Assembly (NCBI GenBank): GCA_973895155.1
Contig: OZ316896.1
Location: 12,276,001-12,340,000 of the forward strand
Reading direction: 5' to 3'
Source of the DNA: Marsupella aquatica
Taxonomy: Eukaryota > Marchantiophyta
DNA length: 64,000 nucleotides
Shown in pieces: positions 24,766 through 35,620 of this stretch. Positions within the stretch are counted from its first letter, which is position 1. Each line of letters begins with the position of its first letter. The notes beneath the pieces were generated by a model that saw only the letters and a program-made list of their open reading frames with translations, searched no databases and was not told the origin of the DNA. The translations under genes and the position numbers were made by a program.

Positions 24766-26328
24766 TCTTCCTTGCTCTACTTTGGCAACTTTCAAGACGG
24801 CTGTGCTTCTTTGGCCTGGTTAAATTTATTTTTTTGACAGTTTTGATCAAACTGTCATGCCCAGATGGTTTGGGTCCTTTGGGAAATTAAGGTCGACAGT
24901 TTTTGGGAAACTCATTTATTTCCCCTTGGATCCTACTCTTAGATGCTGCCCGCCTGCCTGGTTCCATTTAGGTGATAAAGAGAGTGACTCCAAATTTTAC
25001 TAGTTTTAAGTCTTTTGTGTGCAAAGGGCTTCAGTGAGGGCTTGTGAAAAAGTTGGTCAAGTGATGAAGCTTGAACTCCAAAACTTGAAAAACTTGGTCT
25101 GTAGTGATTAAAAGCAGCAAAGTTTCGAGTTCCTAGCTAAAGTTTTATAGACAGAGTTTTTCAAATGACCTGATCAGTTATGGATGGCTGAAATTGCATT
25201 TAGTGGAAATATTTGGAGATGAGAATTGGGCAGAATTCCCAAGCTAGTCAGGGGTACGTCTACAGGAACAATAGTTCCTCCCTTCCGTCTGTCCACATGG
25301 ACTCATACTGGGTGACCCAACAAAACAGAGTGTCTTATGCTAAGTGTTACTATTCTTTGTTATTGTTGGGACTTATAAAGCACATGTGACAAGGCAGGAT
25401 GTTTGGATGTGAGGTTCACAAGGGTCTACAAGCTTATGTCTGACTACACATCACACCATAGTCATAATAAGGTTTTTGCAACAAATAAATAATTAAAGGA
25501 ATTGGCGTCCAGCACAGTCAAATAAAGCTCCAATACTGGGTTTCAAAATACGCCGGTAGTTTGGGGAAGCAGGGAGGAAATTACGCTCCATACACTAATG
25601 CCTGAAACTTTCTTAAAAGCCAAATGCCCTGGAAATGTGCTTTCTGTTTGGATTAGAATACAAACACATGTTTCAGCTAGGTGTCAGCAAAATACTGAAA
25701 AAGTACTTGAGTTCCAGAAAAATTCAGCCATCGGGTAGGGACAGCGTGGAAGCAAACTCAAATAAGAATTCACGATCTTTATGGTATTTGATAAGACAAA
25801 ATGTTTGGATGTGAGGGTTTCTCCATAGTAAACATAAACATCTGAATTAACATACTTGGTTCACTATTATTTATTGTGACCAATAATTGGAGCAGGGCTT
25901 TTGTAAATAAGCCATTATTACTCCTGCCCCATCTCACATTCAAACTCTACACTAAGTGCACCTGGTGAAGAATCTTTTCACAAAGATGATATGGACAACT
26001 ACTGTACCTAGTTAAGAATTTTCTCACAAAAGATGTTGTGGACATGGCCATTGCTCTGCTGACTTCCATTTACTAACTTTGTAGTTTACAACTCGAGTTT
26101 ATGGCTCAGGAAAAGGTATTGTATGATGCAAGCAACAGGAATTTTGAGAGTGAGGAGACTATTGTTAGTGAGACACTAGAAAATTTTAATTTCTTTTAAT
26201 TTTTGCTGACTTCATATTTTTAGTGCATTTTAAGACCTCCAAATGACTAGCGAGTTCATTAGCCAAAAAAGGAGGAGTCCCACAATTGGATTTTACTAAC
26301 CAGATTTTGGATAGCTATGAACTAACTT

Positions 26329-28176
26329 TGCTACGCTGTCCACGGTAAATAGTGTGACACCAAATTTAGAGTGACTCACACTAATTTCTTTTAAAACATT
26401 TTTTAACACTAAATTAGTGTGAGTCACACTAATTTCCCACTTAAAATAGTGTTGCAATTAGTCTTAGTCACTCTAATTGTGTGTTAGTGACATAAATTTT
26501 AAAGGGCTATGCAATTAGAGTGACTAACACTAATTGCAAACACTATTTTAAGTGGGAAGTAAAATTTAGAGGGCTATGCAGTTAGAGTGACTAACACTAA
26601 TTGCAACACTATTAATGTGATAAGTAAAATTTAAAGGGCTACTCAATTAGAGTGACTAACACTAATTGCAACTCTATTTATGGACCCCCATGAGAAGTCT
26701 CTTGCAAATTCTCTGCCACGAGGTTGCGCCACATCATCACAATCAGCCACAAACAGGAATGATCATACTTTTAACAATGACAAACATGCACATTCCTGTT
26801 TGTGGCAAAAGTAATGTAAGTTTTGGGGCGCCATGCCGTAAATATTAAATGTAAAAAAACCAAAATACAAAGGAAGAGATGTCATTTAGTAAAATAAAGT
26901 TACCATTATTATGTTTGTCAAAGATGTATAAATGTTGTATATCAAATGCTTGTATTTTTTAATTGTTTGCAAGTTTGAAAAAACCAATTGATAAAAATGT
27001 ACATAGTTAAAACCCCTTTGGCTTCACATTGTAAAACTAAATAGTCAATCTCCTTAGTGCTTGATAAAATCTGTCAATGTTTGATTCATTGGAAAACTCA
27101 ACATCAAGATTTAGAAACATAGACCTCTCATTGGAAAGCTAGAGTAAAATTAAAAACTCATCATCTCCTTAGTACTTGACAAAATCTATCAATGTTAGGT
27201 TCATTGGAAAACTAGAGAATTTCAGGTACTCATGATCTCTCTGATTCTTGACAAATAGTCTCAATGTCACACATTAGAAAGCTGAAGAGATTGAAAACCT
27301 CATGATCTCTCTAGTACCGTGACAAAATCTGACAATGTCGAACTCAATGTTGGAAAGCGAAAACAATTCATGAACTCATGATCAAAATTTCTTATACTCA
27401 CACTCATTGGAAAGGCAAAGAAATTCAAAAACTCATTTAGAACTTTACAAAATTTGTCAATCTGAGGCTCATTGGAAACCCTTTCTTGATTAAGAGATAT
27501 CACAATCTCATCATTGTCAAAAACTTAGCCGTTGCAAATTGATTTCTTTGATTACATCGTCATTGCTTGTCCACAATGCTTGCTTCCTGACTTGAATTGT
27601 TTGCATCCCTCTAGTCTTCAACTGAAGTTCACTGTGAAGAAAGGTTGACGCCAAATGCAACCTCTATGTCAAAGAAACAATTGTTGGTCTCCCTCTCACA
27701 CCATAGTTTTCTTAAATTAAAAAAATTACAAATCCTTCGTGTGAAGTGATGGCTCGTTCATTTTATGTGTTCTTCCCACCGAATCAACAAGCGCTCTTTT
27801 GCCAACAACTGAGTGTTGTCTTCCAGTCTGTCTTGTGGCGGTAATGCTCAATGTAACTCACAAATTATCAAGAATGGTTAAAACACAATTTCTCCAGTAA
27901 TGTGTAAGCAAAAACCGTCAAAAAACTCAATTCCTCCACATTCAACCTTTTGTTTGATAAATTTCCTCTATCTTTTGAGCGTTTTCTTTTATACAAGTAT
28001 ACACCAACACCATTGGGAGACTCAAAACCGTCACTGCCTTGCTGAAAATTGATTTCAATTGATCATGCACACATTCCTTGGATGAACATGGGGTACACGG
28101 ATTAATTTAAGTGAGAAGTAAAGTTTAAAGGGCTACACAATTAGAGTGAACACTGACTGAGGACACTGTAGTGTAA
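26329..28176. mobile_element. Repeat-bounded block, possible non-autonomous transposon
   Basis: A 65-bp unit containing GGGCTATGCAATTAGAGTGA is repeated in tandem at 26499, 26564 and 26630, and recurs in part at 28124-28155, so related DNA lies at both ends of a 1.8-kb block. 26434-26479 and 26512-26558 form a nearly perfect 46-bp inverted repeat with a 32-base loop. The outermost sequences (GCTACGCTGTCC near 26329 and, on the other strand, ACTACAGTGTCC near 28176) are weakly alike and could be terminal inverted repeats. No transposase frame is present. The boundaries and element class are inference. Confidence 0.35.
27030..27480. repeat. Degenerate minisatellite, unit about 65 bp
   Basis: Six to seven diverged copies of a unit with TCATTGGAAAGCTAGAG, then AAACTCATGATCTC, then TTGACAAAATCTGTCAATGT. 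Copies differ by substitutions and small indels. It lies inside the repeat-bounded block. Confidence 0.75.
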
Positions 28177-28387
28177 TGTTTGTTTTTACTCATAAGAGTA
28201 GATTAGTTAGTATTTGCTAGCATGCTACAATTACCGGGTCAGAAATTTATAGTCAGTCGTCAGAAAGAAAAAAACATTCAGAAACAATCGATCTGGCGAT
28301 GATGAAGGAAGGCCGCAAAATTTCCGCAAATATGACTGAGTTTTCCAAGTTCTCAAGTTCTCAAGTCGACTGTGCTGCCTGCAGCAC

Positions 28388-28407
28388 GAGAGAGAGAGAG
28401 AGAGAAG

Positions 28408-28453
<46 letters not shown>
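28388..28453 (+). repeat. (GA)n microsatellite
   Basis: Two GA runs interrupted once by AGCAC, in the upstream or leader region of the histidine phosphatase gene. GA runs are common in plant 5' leaders. Confidence 0.95.
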
Positions 28454-28455
<2 letters not shown>

Positions 28456-28688
28456 GTGATCAGTGTGAGAGGATTTCGTATCAAAGTTGTCCTTGAGAGA
28501 TTGGTGATAAGCGGGAGTCAGAGTGGGTGGTCGGTCGATTCATCAGCAAGCACGAGAACAGAGAGATAGGGAGCTGTGATCAGTGTGAGATTCTGAAGCT
28601 TACACGGAGAGGATTTCATATCAAAGTCCTGTGAGAGATTGGTGAGAAGTGGGAGTCAGAGTGGGTGATCGGTCGATTCATCAGCAAG
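28451..28688 (+). repeat. Tandem duplication upstream of the phosphatase start
   Basis: 28451-28550 and 28571-28688 are two copies of a segment starting GAGCTGTGATCAGTGTGAGA and ending TCGATTCATCAGCAAG. The second copy carries an 18-bp extra stretch. It sits 100-340 bp before the start codon, so it probably belongs to the leader or core promoter. Confidence 0.9.
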
Positions 28689-28786
28689 CTTGCAAGCGAC
28701 CTTGCAATCACTCATTTCTTACCAATCAAGCGACTCTACAGAATTTCCTGAGGCGCAGCAGCAGCTGACGAAGGGAGAAGGGAGCG

Positions 28787-31316
28787 ATGGTGGGATTGCC
28801 AGGGCAGTCGCTTCTAAACAACCAGTACTGGTTCCTGCGGCACGGGCGCAGCATTCCCAACGAATCCGGACTCATCGTGTCCTTGCTGGTCTGTCTGACT
28901 GTCTGTCTGTCTGTCTGTTTGCTTTTTTGCTGGCATTCATTCCCTCGCTTTCTCCTTCTGTATTTTGCACGTGCTCACTTCTCAAATGACATTCATGGAG
29001 ATTCACAAACTTCCACGAATCTACTTTTAATGGGATTCATTTCCAAGTTGGCCGAGCCGAAGATGATGTTCAATTCTCTTTTTTGTTTCTATCCTGGTCT
29101 GAATCCGGCTTCTTGCTTGATCCGCCCCGCCTGACTGAATATTGTTAGCAATTCCGCGTCGACGCGGCTCTTAATGAATTTATGTGTAGCGTCAAGGGCT
29201 TGGAATGTGCGACTGACTTTGAGGCAACTGTTACAAGTCCAGGGAAATGAAATTGGTTTATAGCTGTCAAACAAGTTCAGTCGACCGAGGGGGAAACGAG
29301 CGGTGTAATTTTTATCTAGAAGCACAGGGAACCACTTAGCAATATACCCTGATTGGTTCCTTCCCTGCTCAGTCGTATCAATGTAGAAGTCTGATCAAGT
29401 CTCCCACACGGAGTTGGACCTGCCTTGTTAGCCACCGGTTCAATCAGCTGAATGAATAAAATGTGATGAGATTTTACAACTTGCACTGGAAGTATAAATT
29501 GTTTCTGGTGATCTTCTGGCCGTACTGCTTTGAAGTCAGTCATGTGTTGTCCTCCTCGTAGGAAGAATGTTTAATTATTCGAACCACACATTCAGATTAT
29601 TTCGATGAGAACAGCAAAGAGATTTTTGTGGGGGTTCTTTCTTCATTTCTCGTTTTGGCAAAACAGAACGGTTATTTTAGTGGGTTTTTGGGATCTTTGT
29701 GACCGCGCAGAGCAATGGAGTGTTGCCACAATATGGCCTTGCTCCTACAGGGTTTATACAGGCAAAACTGGCAGGGGAACTTCTTCTGAAGGTAACATTT
29801 CTTCTTGACACTTCATTCCAGTTGGCATGGAACCACAGTTATCTGAAATGCATGTCAATAAAGGCCTACTGTAGGTGCTGTAGTTGGGTTTATGTCGTCG
29901 CATGGCGGTGATCCTGAATTGAGGGGTTTGGGTTTTTACGCTGGTAGGGTTTTGGCTTTAATCAGGTCGAAATGGGTATCGATACCACCGGGCATCCATT
30001 TGAATGGGATGCTTCATAAGGACCGGCCTGCCTCGCTCTGATTACAGTGCAGCACCTAGACATTTTTGCTGCAGATTCCTCGGTTATCTTCACTCAGGGA
30101 CTCCTTCAGGATTCTCAGCTCTGTTACCACTCAAGAGCCTTTCAAGAACCCCAAGTGCAAAGAATGCTTAAGAGTAACATCCACAACAACTAAATGAATG
30201 CAATGTTCCTTCCAGGATTTCCAAGGTACGGGCATCCCCGCTGATAACTTGAGAATATATTCATCACCTTTCAGCAGAACGAGACAAACAGCAGAGGCAG
30301 TTATAGAAGTGCTGGAAGAGAAGGGTATACATCCGACTGTTAAGGTATGTAGGTGATCTGAGCAGTCGATTGCTTGTCTGGTCATGCTGTAGAGTTTGCA
30401 ATCTGTTCTGGTGCCCTCTGTGCCCTTATTTCTGCAACCCCCGGATTTCAGTTGCGATTGAAGAGGTGGTCACTTCCACATGAGTGGATTCATGAGCTTC
30501 GATGCCTCATTTTCTTGAGCTACTGAATGTAACAGTTTGTGGAAGACTTAAGGGAGCGATTCTTTGGGCCTGCATTGGAGCTTCAGTCCCATGAGCATGT
30601 AAGGTTTGCTGGTGTTCTTCAAAGGTGAATTCTGGCAGTTTCAAAAGGTTTATGTGGCTTAGCCTATATCTTGAAAAAGTCGGAGACAAAGTACGCCTTG
30701 TGCGTCGCTCATGACAAGGCTCCTTAGCAGTGACGTTAAAGGGGTGTTGTTTTAACGTGGTTGTTTTGGTTTTGCAGTATACAGAAATCTGGGACATTGA
30801 CGCTAAGGATCCAATGATTGGCCCTGAAGGTGGGGAAAGTGCTGCAGACGTTGCTCGAAGAACAGCTGACGTTATAGCCGCTATTGACAAAGAAGTGCAG
30901 GGGTATATACCTCTTATGTGTGCACATTGCTGGTTTCTAGTTTCCATGTTCCATTCATCAGCTCCACAGGCCCTTTCTCCTCGATTCTCCAAGCCATTTG
31001 CATCACTTTCAATAGTCGTACGTGCTGATGATGACAACGGCAAATCTTCGATCACATTTGCCACTTAACGAGAGGAATTTGAGCTTGCCAGGAACTGACA
31101 CAGCTTATTCTGCTTTTACGCAGTTGTGCTGTACTCGTCGTCAGCCATGGGGACCCACTCCAGATTTTGCAAACCGTAATTGCCCAGGCATTGTGCAGAA
31201 AAGCGACAGAGGGTGACACATTGTCTGCCCGTTTACACGAGGCTGTTGATCCTTTCATTTTGAAGCAGCACCGAAAATTTCCTATGAACACTGGTGAGTT
31301 GCGACGCCTGGCATGA
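28787..31316 (+). CDS. Histidine phosphatase superfamily (phosphoglycerate mutase-like), six exons
   Basis: Exons 28787-28888, 29711-29791, 30216-30344, 30536-30598, 30778-30902 and 31124-31316 give 230 residues with consistent phases. The catalytic RHG motif is R18-H19-G20 in YWFLRHGRSIPNE. The second catalytic arginine lies in IYSSPFSRTRQTAE, the acid in GPEGGES (about 142-145), and the second histidine is H175 in VVSHGDPLQ, so the active site is complete. Proteins of this plant group are annotated as phosphoglycerate mutase-like. The real substrate is usually unknown, and the short length argues for a phosphatase rather than a glycolytic mutase. Intron 1 opens with a CTGT microsatellite right at the donor (28889-28920). 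The upstream region carries a GA run and a tandem duplication. The exon 1 donor (CTG/GTCTGT) is the weakest junction, chosen because it restores family spacing and phase. No signal peptide is seen. Confidence 0.85.
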
Positions 31317-32235
31317 AAGGGTATTTTCATGGAAGCAAAGCACTTTTACTGATGCGCCTTCTGCTCATAGGGCTCTCTTTTACGGCCAAACGTTACCGAA
31401 GGATCCATGCGCCCAAGAATCTCCATGCGTGAAAAGATTCTTCGTATCTAGAAAGTTAAGAAGCTAATCGAGAGCGTTTGGAGAACTTAACACTACCTGA
31501 TGTTAGGGTTAGGAGCTGTACCAAACAAGTTACGAGTTCTGAAGTCATGGAACTGTATTTGATTAAGCAAGTGATGAACTTCAACTTACAGGTTTTTCGA
31601 ACATTGTTTATACCTGACTGCGAAATGGAATCCTGTCAAATCTGGAAATAAACTCCTAGTCACAATGATGAACATTTATGTTACTACATCCTGTAAAGAG
31701 GAACTCCTTGAATCTTGTCTCAATCAATTGAAGGTGATGGTTTCCTAGGTTGGCGCTCATAATTTACCATATTCATTGAAGTAACATTAAATCCTCACAA
31801 TAGTCTCATTTCATTCCATGTAACCTCAAATTTGCTTCTCGACTCGTCACGCTTTGACCAGGTATTTCGCATGCCTGGGTTACCTTCCAATTGTGACACT
31901 CTCCCTCAAGCTCCACCTTTTGTACTTAAGTGTTATTGTGGGCGATCTCATTTCTTGAAAATTTCTCAGTGCACAGTGTAAAGTGAACATTTCAATACAT
32001 TTATTACTCAGAATGCTTAACATACCATGAAGGCTGTGCAAATCATGAGACCAACCTTTGCCAGACTGCTAGACGAAGAGAATCGACGTCGTCAAAGACA
32101 ACCTCGTTAATTTCGACTAGGGGGCTAGGCCCTCCTTCCCGTCTAATGTCTATCAAAGGTTGTCGTTGTTTCAATGATAACATGGTTCATCAAGAAACTC
32201 TATAAGGATTCTCTATTCTACCGCCATTCACAAAT
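31317..32235. other. Intergenic space between convergent genes
   Basis: Holds the 3' UTRs of the rightward phosphatase and the leftward methyltransferase. No further gene is seen. A 27-codon ATG frame at 32027-32110, rich in Arg and Gln near its end, has no recognised relative. Confidence 0.5.
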
Positions 32236-35200
32236 TTAATCTCTATTCTTTGCAAGGTTCCTTACATCTTTCCAAGGTCTGATTTCCCACAACTCGAGAT
32301 CATCCCCCCTTTCATAATTTTGAATATATTGTGGTATCCCTTTAACACCAATCTTCTTCCCCCAAAACTTGCGTGATGAAGTGTCGGAATCAATTTTCTC
32401 GTTTCCGATTTCATCTTCGTTGGACGCCCAACCTGCAAGGAAGGAACAGGTACTCACTAACACATCAAATAGCCCTTCCAAGGTTTGGCACCTGAGTAGC
32501 CGATATGACGGCTAAAACTTGTCAGGAGAGACCTCAACTTTAAACTGCTGAAGTCATGCTCGGGCTGCAACTCAGCTTTACCCTTGAGTTCTACACAACA
32601 GTTTACGACGTTAAAATGCAATGCAAACACAGATCATGACTACTTACCAGATTCTGTCCCGAGTGGGCAATCCGAGGTGAAGAAAGTTTGGAAATGCTTG
32701 TAGCCGTGAGCAACAACATCTAGGTCTTTCAGGCTGAAATTGTAGCGCTTCTCCATTGCCAGATAAAGAACCTGTGGAGCACTGGATGAGGTAAGGGACA
32801 ACAATTCGTGGAACTAGAACTAGAACATCGTTTTGGAATTTCAGCAAGAGCTACCTAGTGTGGCATTCAGGTAAGCAGTGCCAAAAAACAAATTCCCAGT
32901 CCGTCTTTCTGTGACCCGGTGTCATGATGTACTTACCTTGTCTGAATTGACTGGCATCAGCTGCTTTAGGGTCTCGAAAAACGCAGTTGTTAAATCTTCA
33001 CTGTATACCACGTCTGCTGCAAGTAGGATTGAGGCCATTCCAGCATTCTTAATGTCTTCAGAGGTCCATTGGTAAGGACCAATCTTGTCCCTGCAAGATG
33101 CTTTCCAATTGTCAGGTTCTTTAGCTTTTCTCACAAATAAAAAATAGCCATTTGACAGACAACACCTTAGTTGTATTCATACCATTTTTGGCTCCCAGTT
33201 CAGATGGCTTGAACTGTAAGATAGTTTTAAGACCTTCTGTACCGTTTGTTGTGCTTAGCTGTAGATTTTACTTAGTTAAAAAGGACATCAACGCAAGCTC
33301 TTCGACCCACTAAAAGAGACGATAAGAGAGTACATTACAAGTTTAGAAAGTCCTCATCATCAGAAAGGTGAGGTGGCCAGGGTTTCCGCCAGTCCAGTTC
33401 TCTCACTCTCACAGGAGGTTCTCCGTTGCTGAACGAGCGTCCATTCATGACAACATTCCGACTGCAGTTTTCAAGAATGTTCCTTCCTATATCTGGCAAT
33501 TCAGCAGCAGCCCCAATGTGAACAAAATGTCAGACTTCAAGCTATTAATTAAAAGGGAAGGATGGAAGAGAACCAGGTAAGGTCATAAAACTAAAGATCA
33601 CGAATTGTGTGTAAATAGTTCAATCATCTATAAATACCCACAAAATTAGTGATCTGACCCTTAACACAATTATCTGGAGTTATTAGTTTCTAAGAACAGT
33701 GACAATCGTCTGGAGATAGATGCTCGAAACTATTACCTGTTAGAAACACTAGCTGCGCAGCACGGGCCATTACCAAACCAGCAAGTCCTGAAATGAAGCA
33801 TTTCACATCAGGAGACAGAAAGGGAACTCCTGTAAACAAGAAGGAAGATCATCCGAAACCCGACAATATAACAGAATCTATGTTTCGGACCTAGTTGTCG
33901 CTCATTGCATTCACGCTGTTGAAATGGTAAGCTACTGTAGGTGACCTGTGCCTGAACCCAGCTCTAAAGCTGTGACATCGTTGAAAACGTTTGACGAGCA
34001 CATCTTGTGTAGAATGAAATCTGACAGCAGTAGTGCTCCTCTCCATATCTGCCCAGTGGGTGGACTGTTAGAGCGCCAAGTTATAGCTACAACAAGTTGG
34101 AAAGATTACTCATCTCTTACACAAAATTACAAGTACATGCAGGTTCAGCGCCAAATATCCAACACGGTCTCAACTTGACATGGGTAGACTTATAGTCCAA
34201 TGCCATACAAGCGCTTTGCAGGTCACCGTGATCTTTAGTGCCATGTGGTAACAACTATTAACCATGTCCCCTGCAAAAACCTTACTTAAACATCCTTGAC
34301 CCAAGCTGTAAAGCTATCTGCGCCCAGGCCTGGACTACTTCTTTCTGATCCAGTGAATTGAAGAGATAGGAGGAGAGCGCACTACGTCATACCTGCAAAC
34401 CCACTTGTGGAAGAAGAGTTGTCACATGATGATGGACCACCACAGCATCCACAGCAGGATTCTCTGAGAACGATGTCTTCAAAACAGGTCAACTCCTTGA
34501 TATCTCGTCTGCGGATTGCCAAACTGGACAACAGCTGGAGCTGTTCAAGATAATGCCGACCACATATCCTATCATACTAATGTCCTGAATGGAACTGAGG
34601 ATATTCAAGTAGAAGCTTTGTAATTCAAGACCAATTCGGATAATATTAATGAATAAAGATGATGGAGTCGATGTGCTCATTAATTAACAAACATTTGTCA
34701 ATCTTTGGTTCTCACTCACTGCAAACCACTTCCAATTTACCTGGTAAAGGGTAAGTTGCAAATGCCTTTACATCATCCCAGTACTGCAGTATTTTCGCAT
34801 GGATATGAGGGAACAACTGGGAATACGATGGCGTGAAAGAAAACATGTCCTAAGAGTTCGCTACCACCGTTGTATGAGAAAGACTTTTAGCTCATTGTAT
34901 GATATTTTGCTTACAATGTGTGCATCTATGTGTTTGCGGGTGAGAGAGGCGTGGTGGTGGACCTCAAACTCCAGTCGTTGATTTTCTCACCAGCTTTGCG
35001 CTTCTTTGCCCTTCGCGGGAGAACAAGGTCGCCGTGCTCATCAGTTCTGAAAAAACCGTCGTCATCTCCTCCGTCATCGCTGGATGCCCGGCCTCGCAGA
35101 CTTTCCTCATTTTCCTCGACTGCAGGTCGCCGCCCTTTCAAAAAGAAGATACCAAAGACGAAAAGCAAATTTATTGAGGAGAACCCAAGACGACTATCGT

Positions 35201-35620
35201 CATAGCGGGTATGAATTTCGAAGCAGGTAACCCGATGAAAAAGAATACCATTCCAAGGAGCAAAAACTCCAAGCAAGCTGATCATCAATAGAATTAGTCG
35301 CAGAAAAGTGGTAGACATTTGGAAGCACAATTAGCAAAGACTTATCAAAGAAGAACACACAAGAGAAATAGAGCACGCACTTCCGGGGCAGCACCTGAGT
35401 GATCCACTTGCTGTGAGGAGGGATTGTGAGCGAGCTACAACAGCGAGGAATGGAAAAGAAGGGGATCACATTGGGATGAGATGTACAAACCAGCGGGCGG
35501 AGAAATCTCAAATACAGAGACTGTCGATCGGATACCGACTTCAGTTCCCAAGTGAACCTCGCTCATCACCTCCGCCTCCTCCAGCCATGCCTTCCCTTCC
35601 GTGTCTTCTCCAGCATCCAT
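32236..35620 (-). CDS. METTL22-like SAM-dependent methyltransferase, nine exons
   Basis: A seven-beta-strand protein methyltransferase of the METTL22 type; the animal protein methylates lysines of nuclear proteins. Minus-strand exons: 35620-35491, 35119-34963, 34508-34393, 34086-33946, 33787-33737, 33492-33339, 33090-32937, 32771-32648 and 32432-32236, about 407 residues. The N-terminus carries EVMSEVHLG and [11 protein letters not shown], as in METTL22. [17 protein letters not shown] leads to SAM motif [10 protein letters not shown] (split by an intron), then [30 protein letters not shown] and [17 protein letters not shown]. The exon 2/exon 3 junction is the least certain and was picked as the only phase-compatible choice. 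Exon 3 adds a Cys-rich patch, [13 protein letters not shown], that I do not know from the family. Exons 1-2 and the promoter are duplicated at 44836-45484. A CTACTGTAG motif sits at the start of intron 4. Confidence 0.8.

Larger units (their letters stand above)
22746..28450. other. Long non-coding stretch with repeats
   Basis: No gene recognised. Contents seen: an inverted repeat at 23248-23269 and 23314-23334 (GATCTCCATGCC-type arms), a two-copy tandem duplication at 24479-24765, a repeat-bounded block at about 26.33-28.18 kb, and a GA microsatellite near 28388-28453. Confidence 0.5.

Noticed and set aside
27030-27480. CRISPR-like array
   Set aside because: The repeat and the intervening sequence drift together, so it is a tandem minisatellite.
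28299-28569. Arg/Glu-rich frames
   Set aside because: They are translations of the GA microsatellite.
32027-32110. 27-residue ATG frame, MKAVQIMRPTFARLL
   Set aside because: Too short and without a recognised relative; kept only as a note.
34975-34991. Strong-looking donor GTGAGA inside METTL22 exon 2
   Set aside because: It would leave phase 1, and no acceptor before exon 3 offers the needed phase; the weaker GAG/GTCCAC donor keeps the frame.
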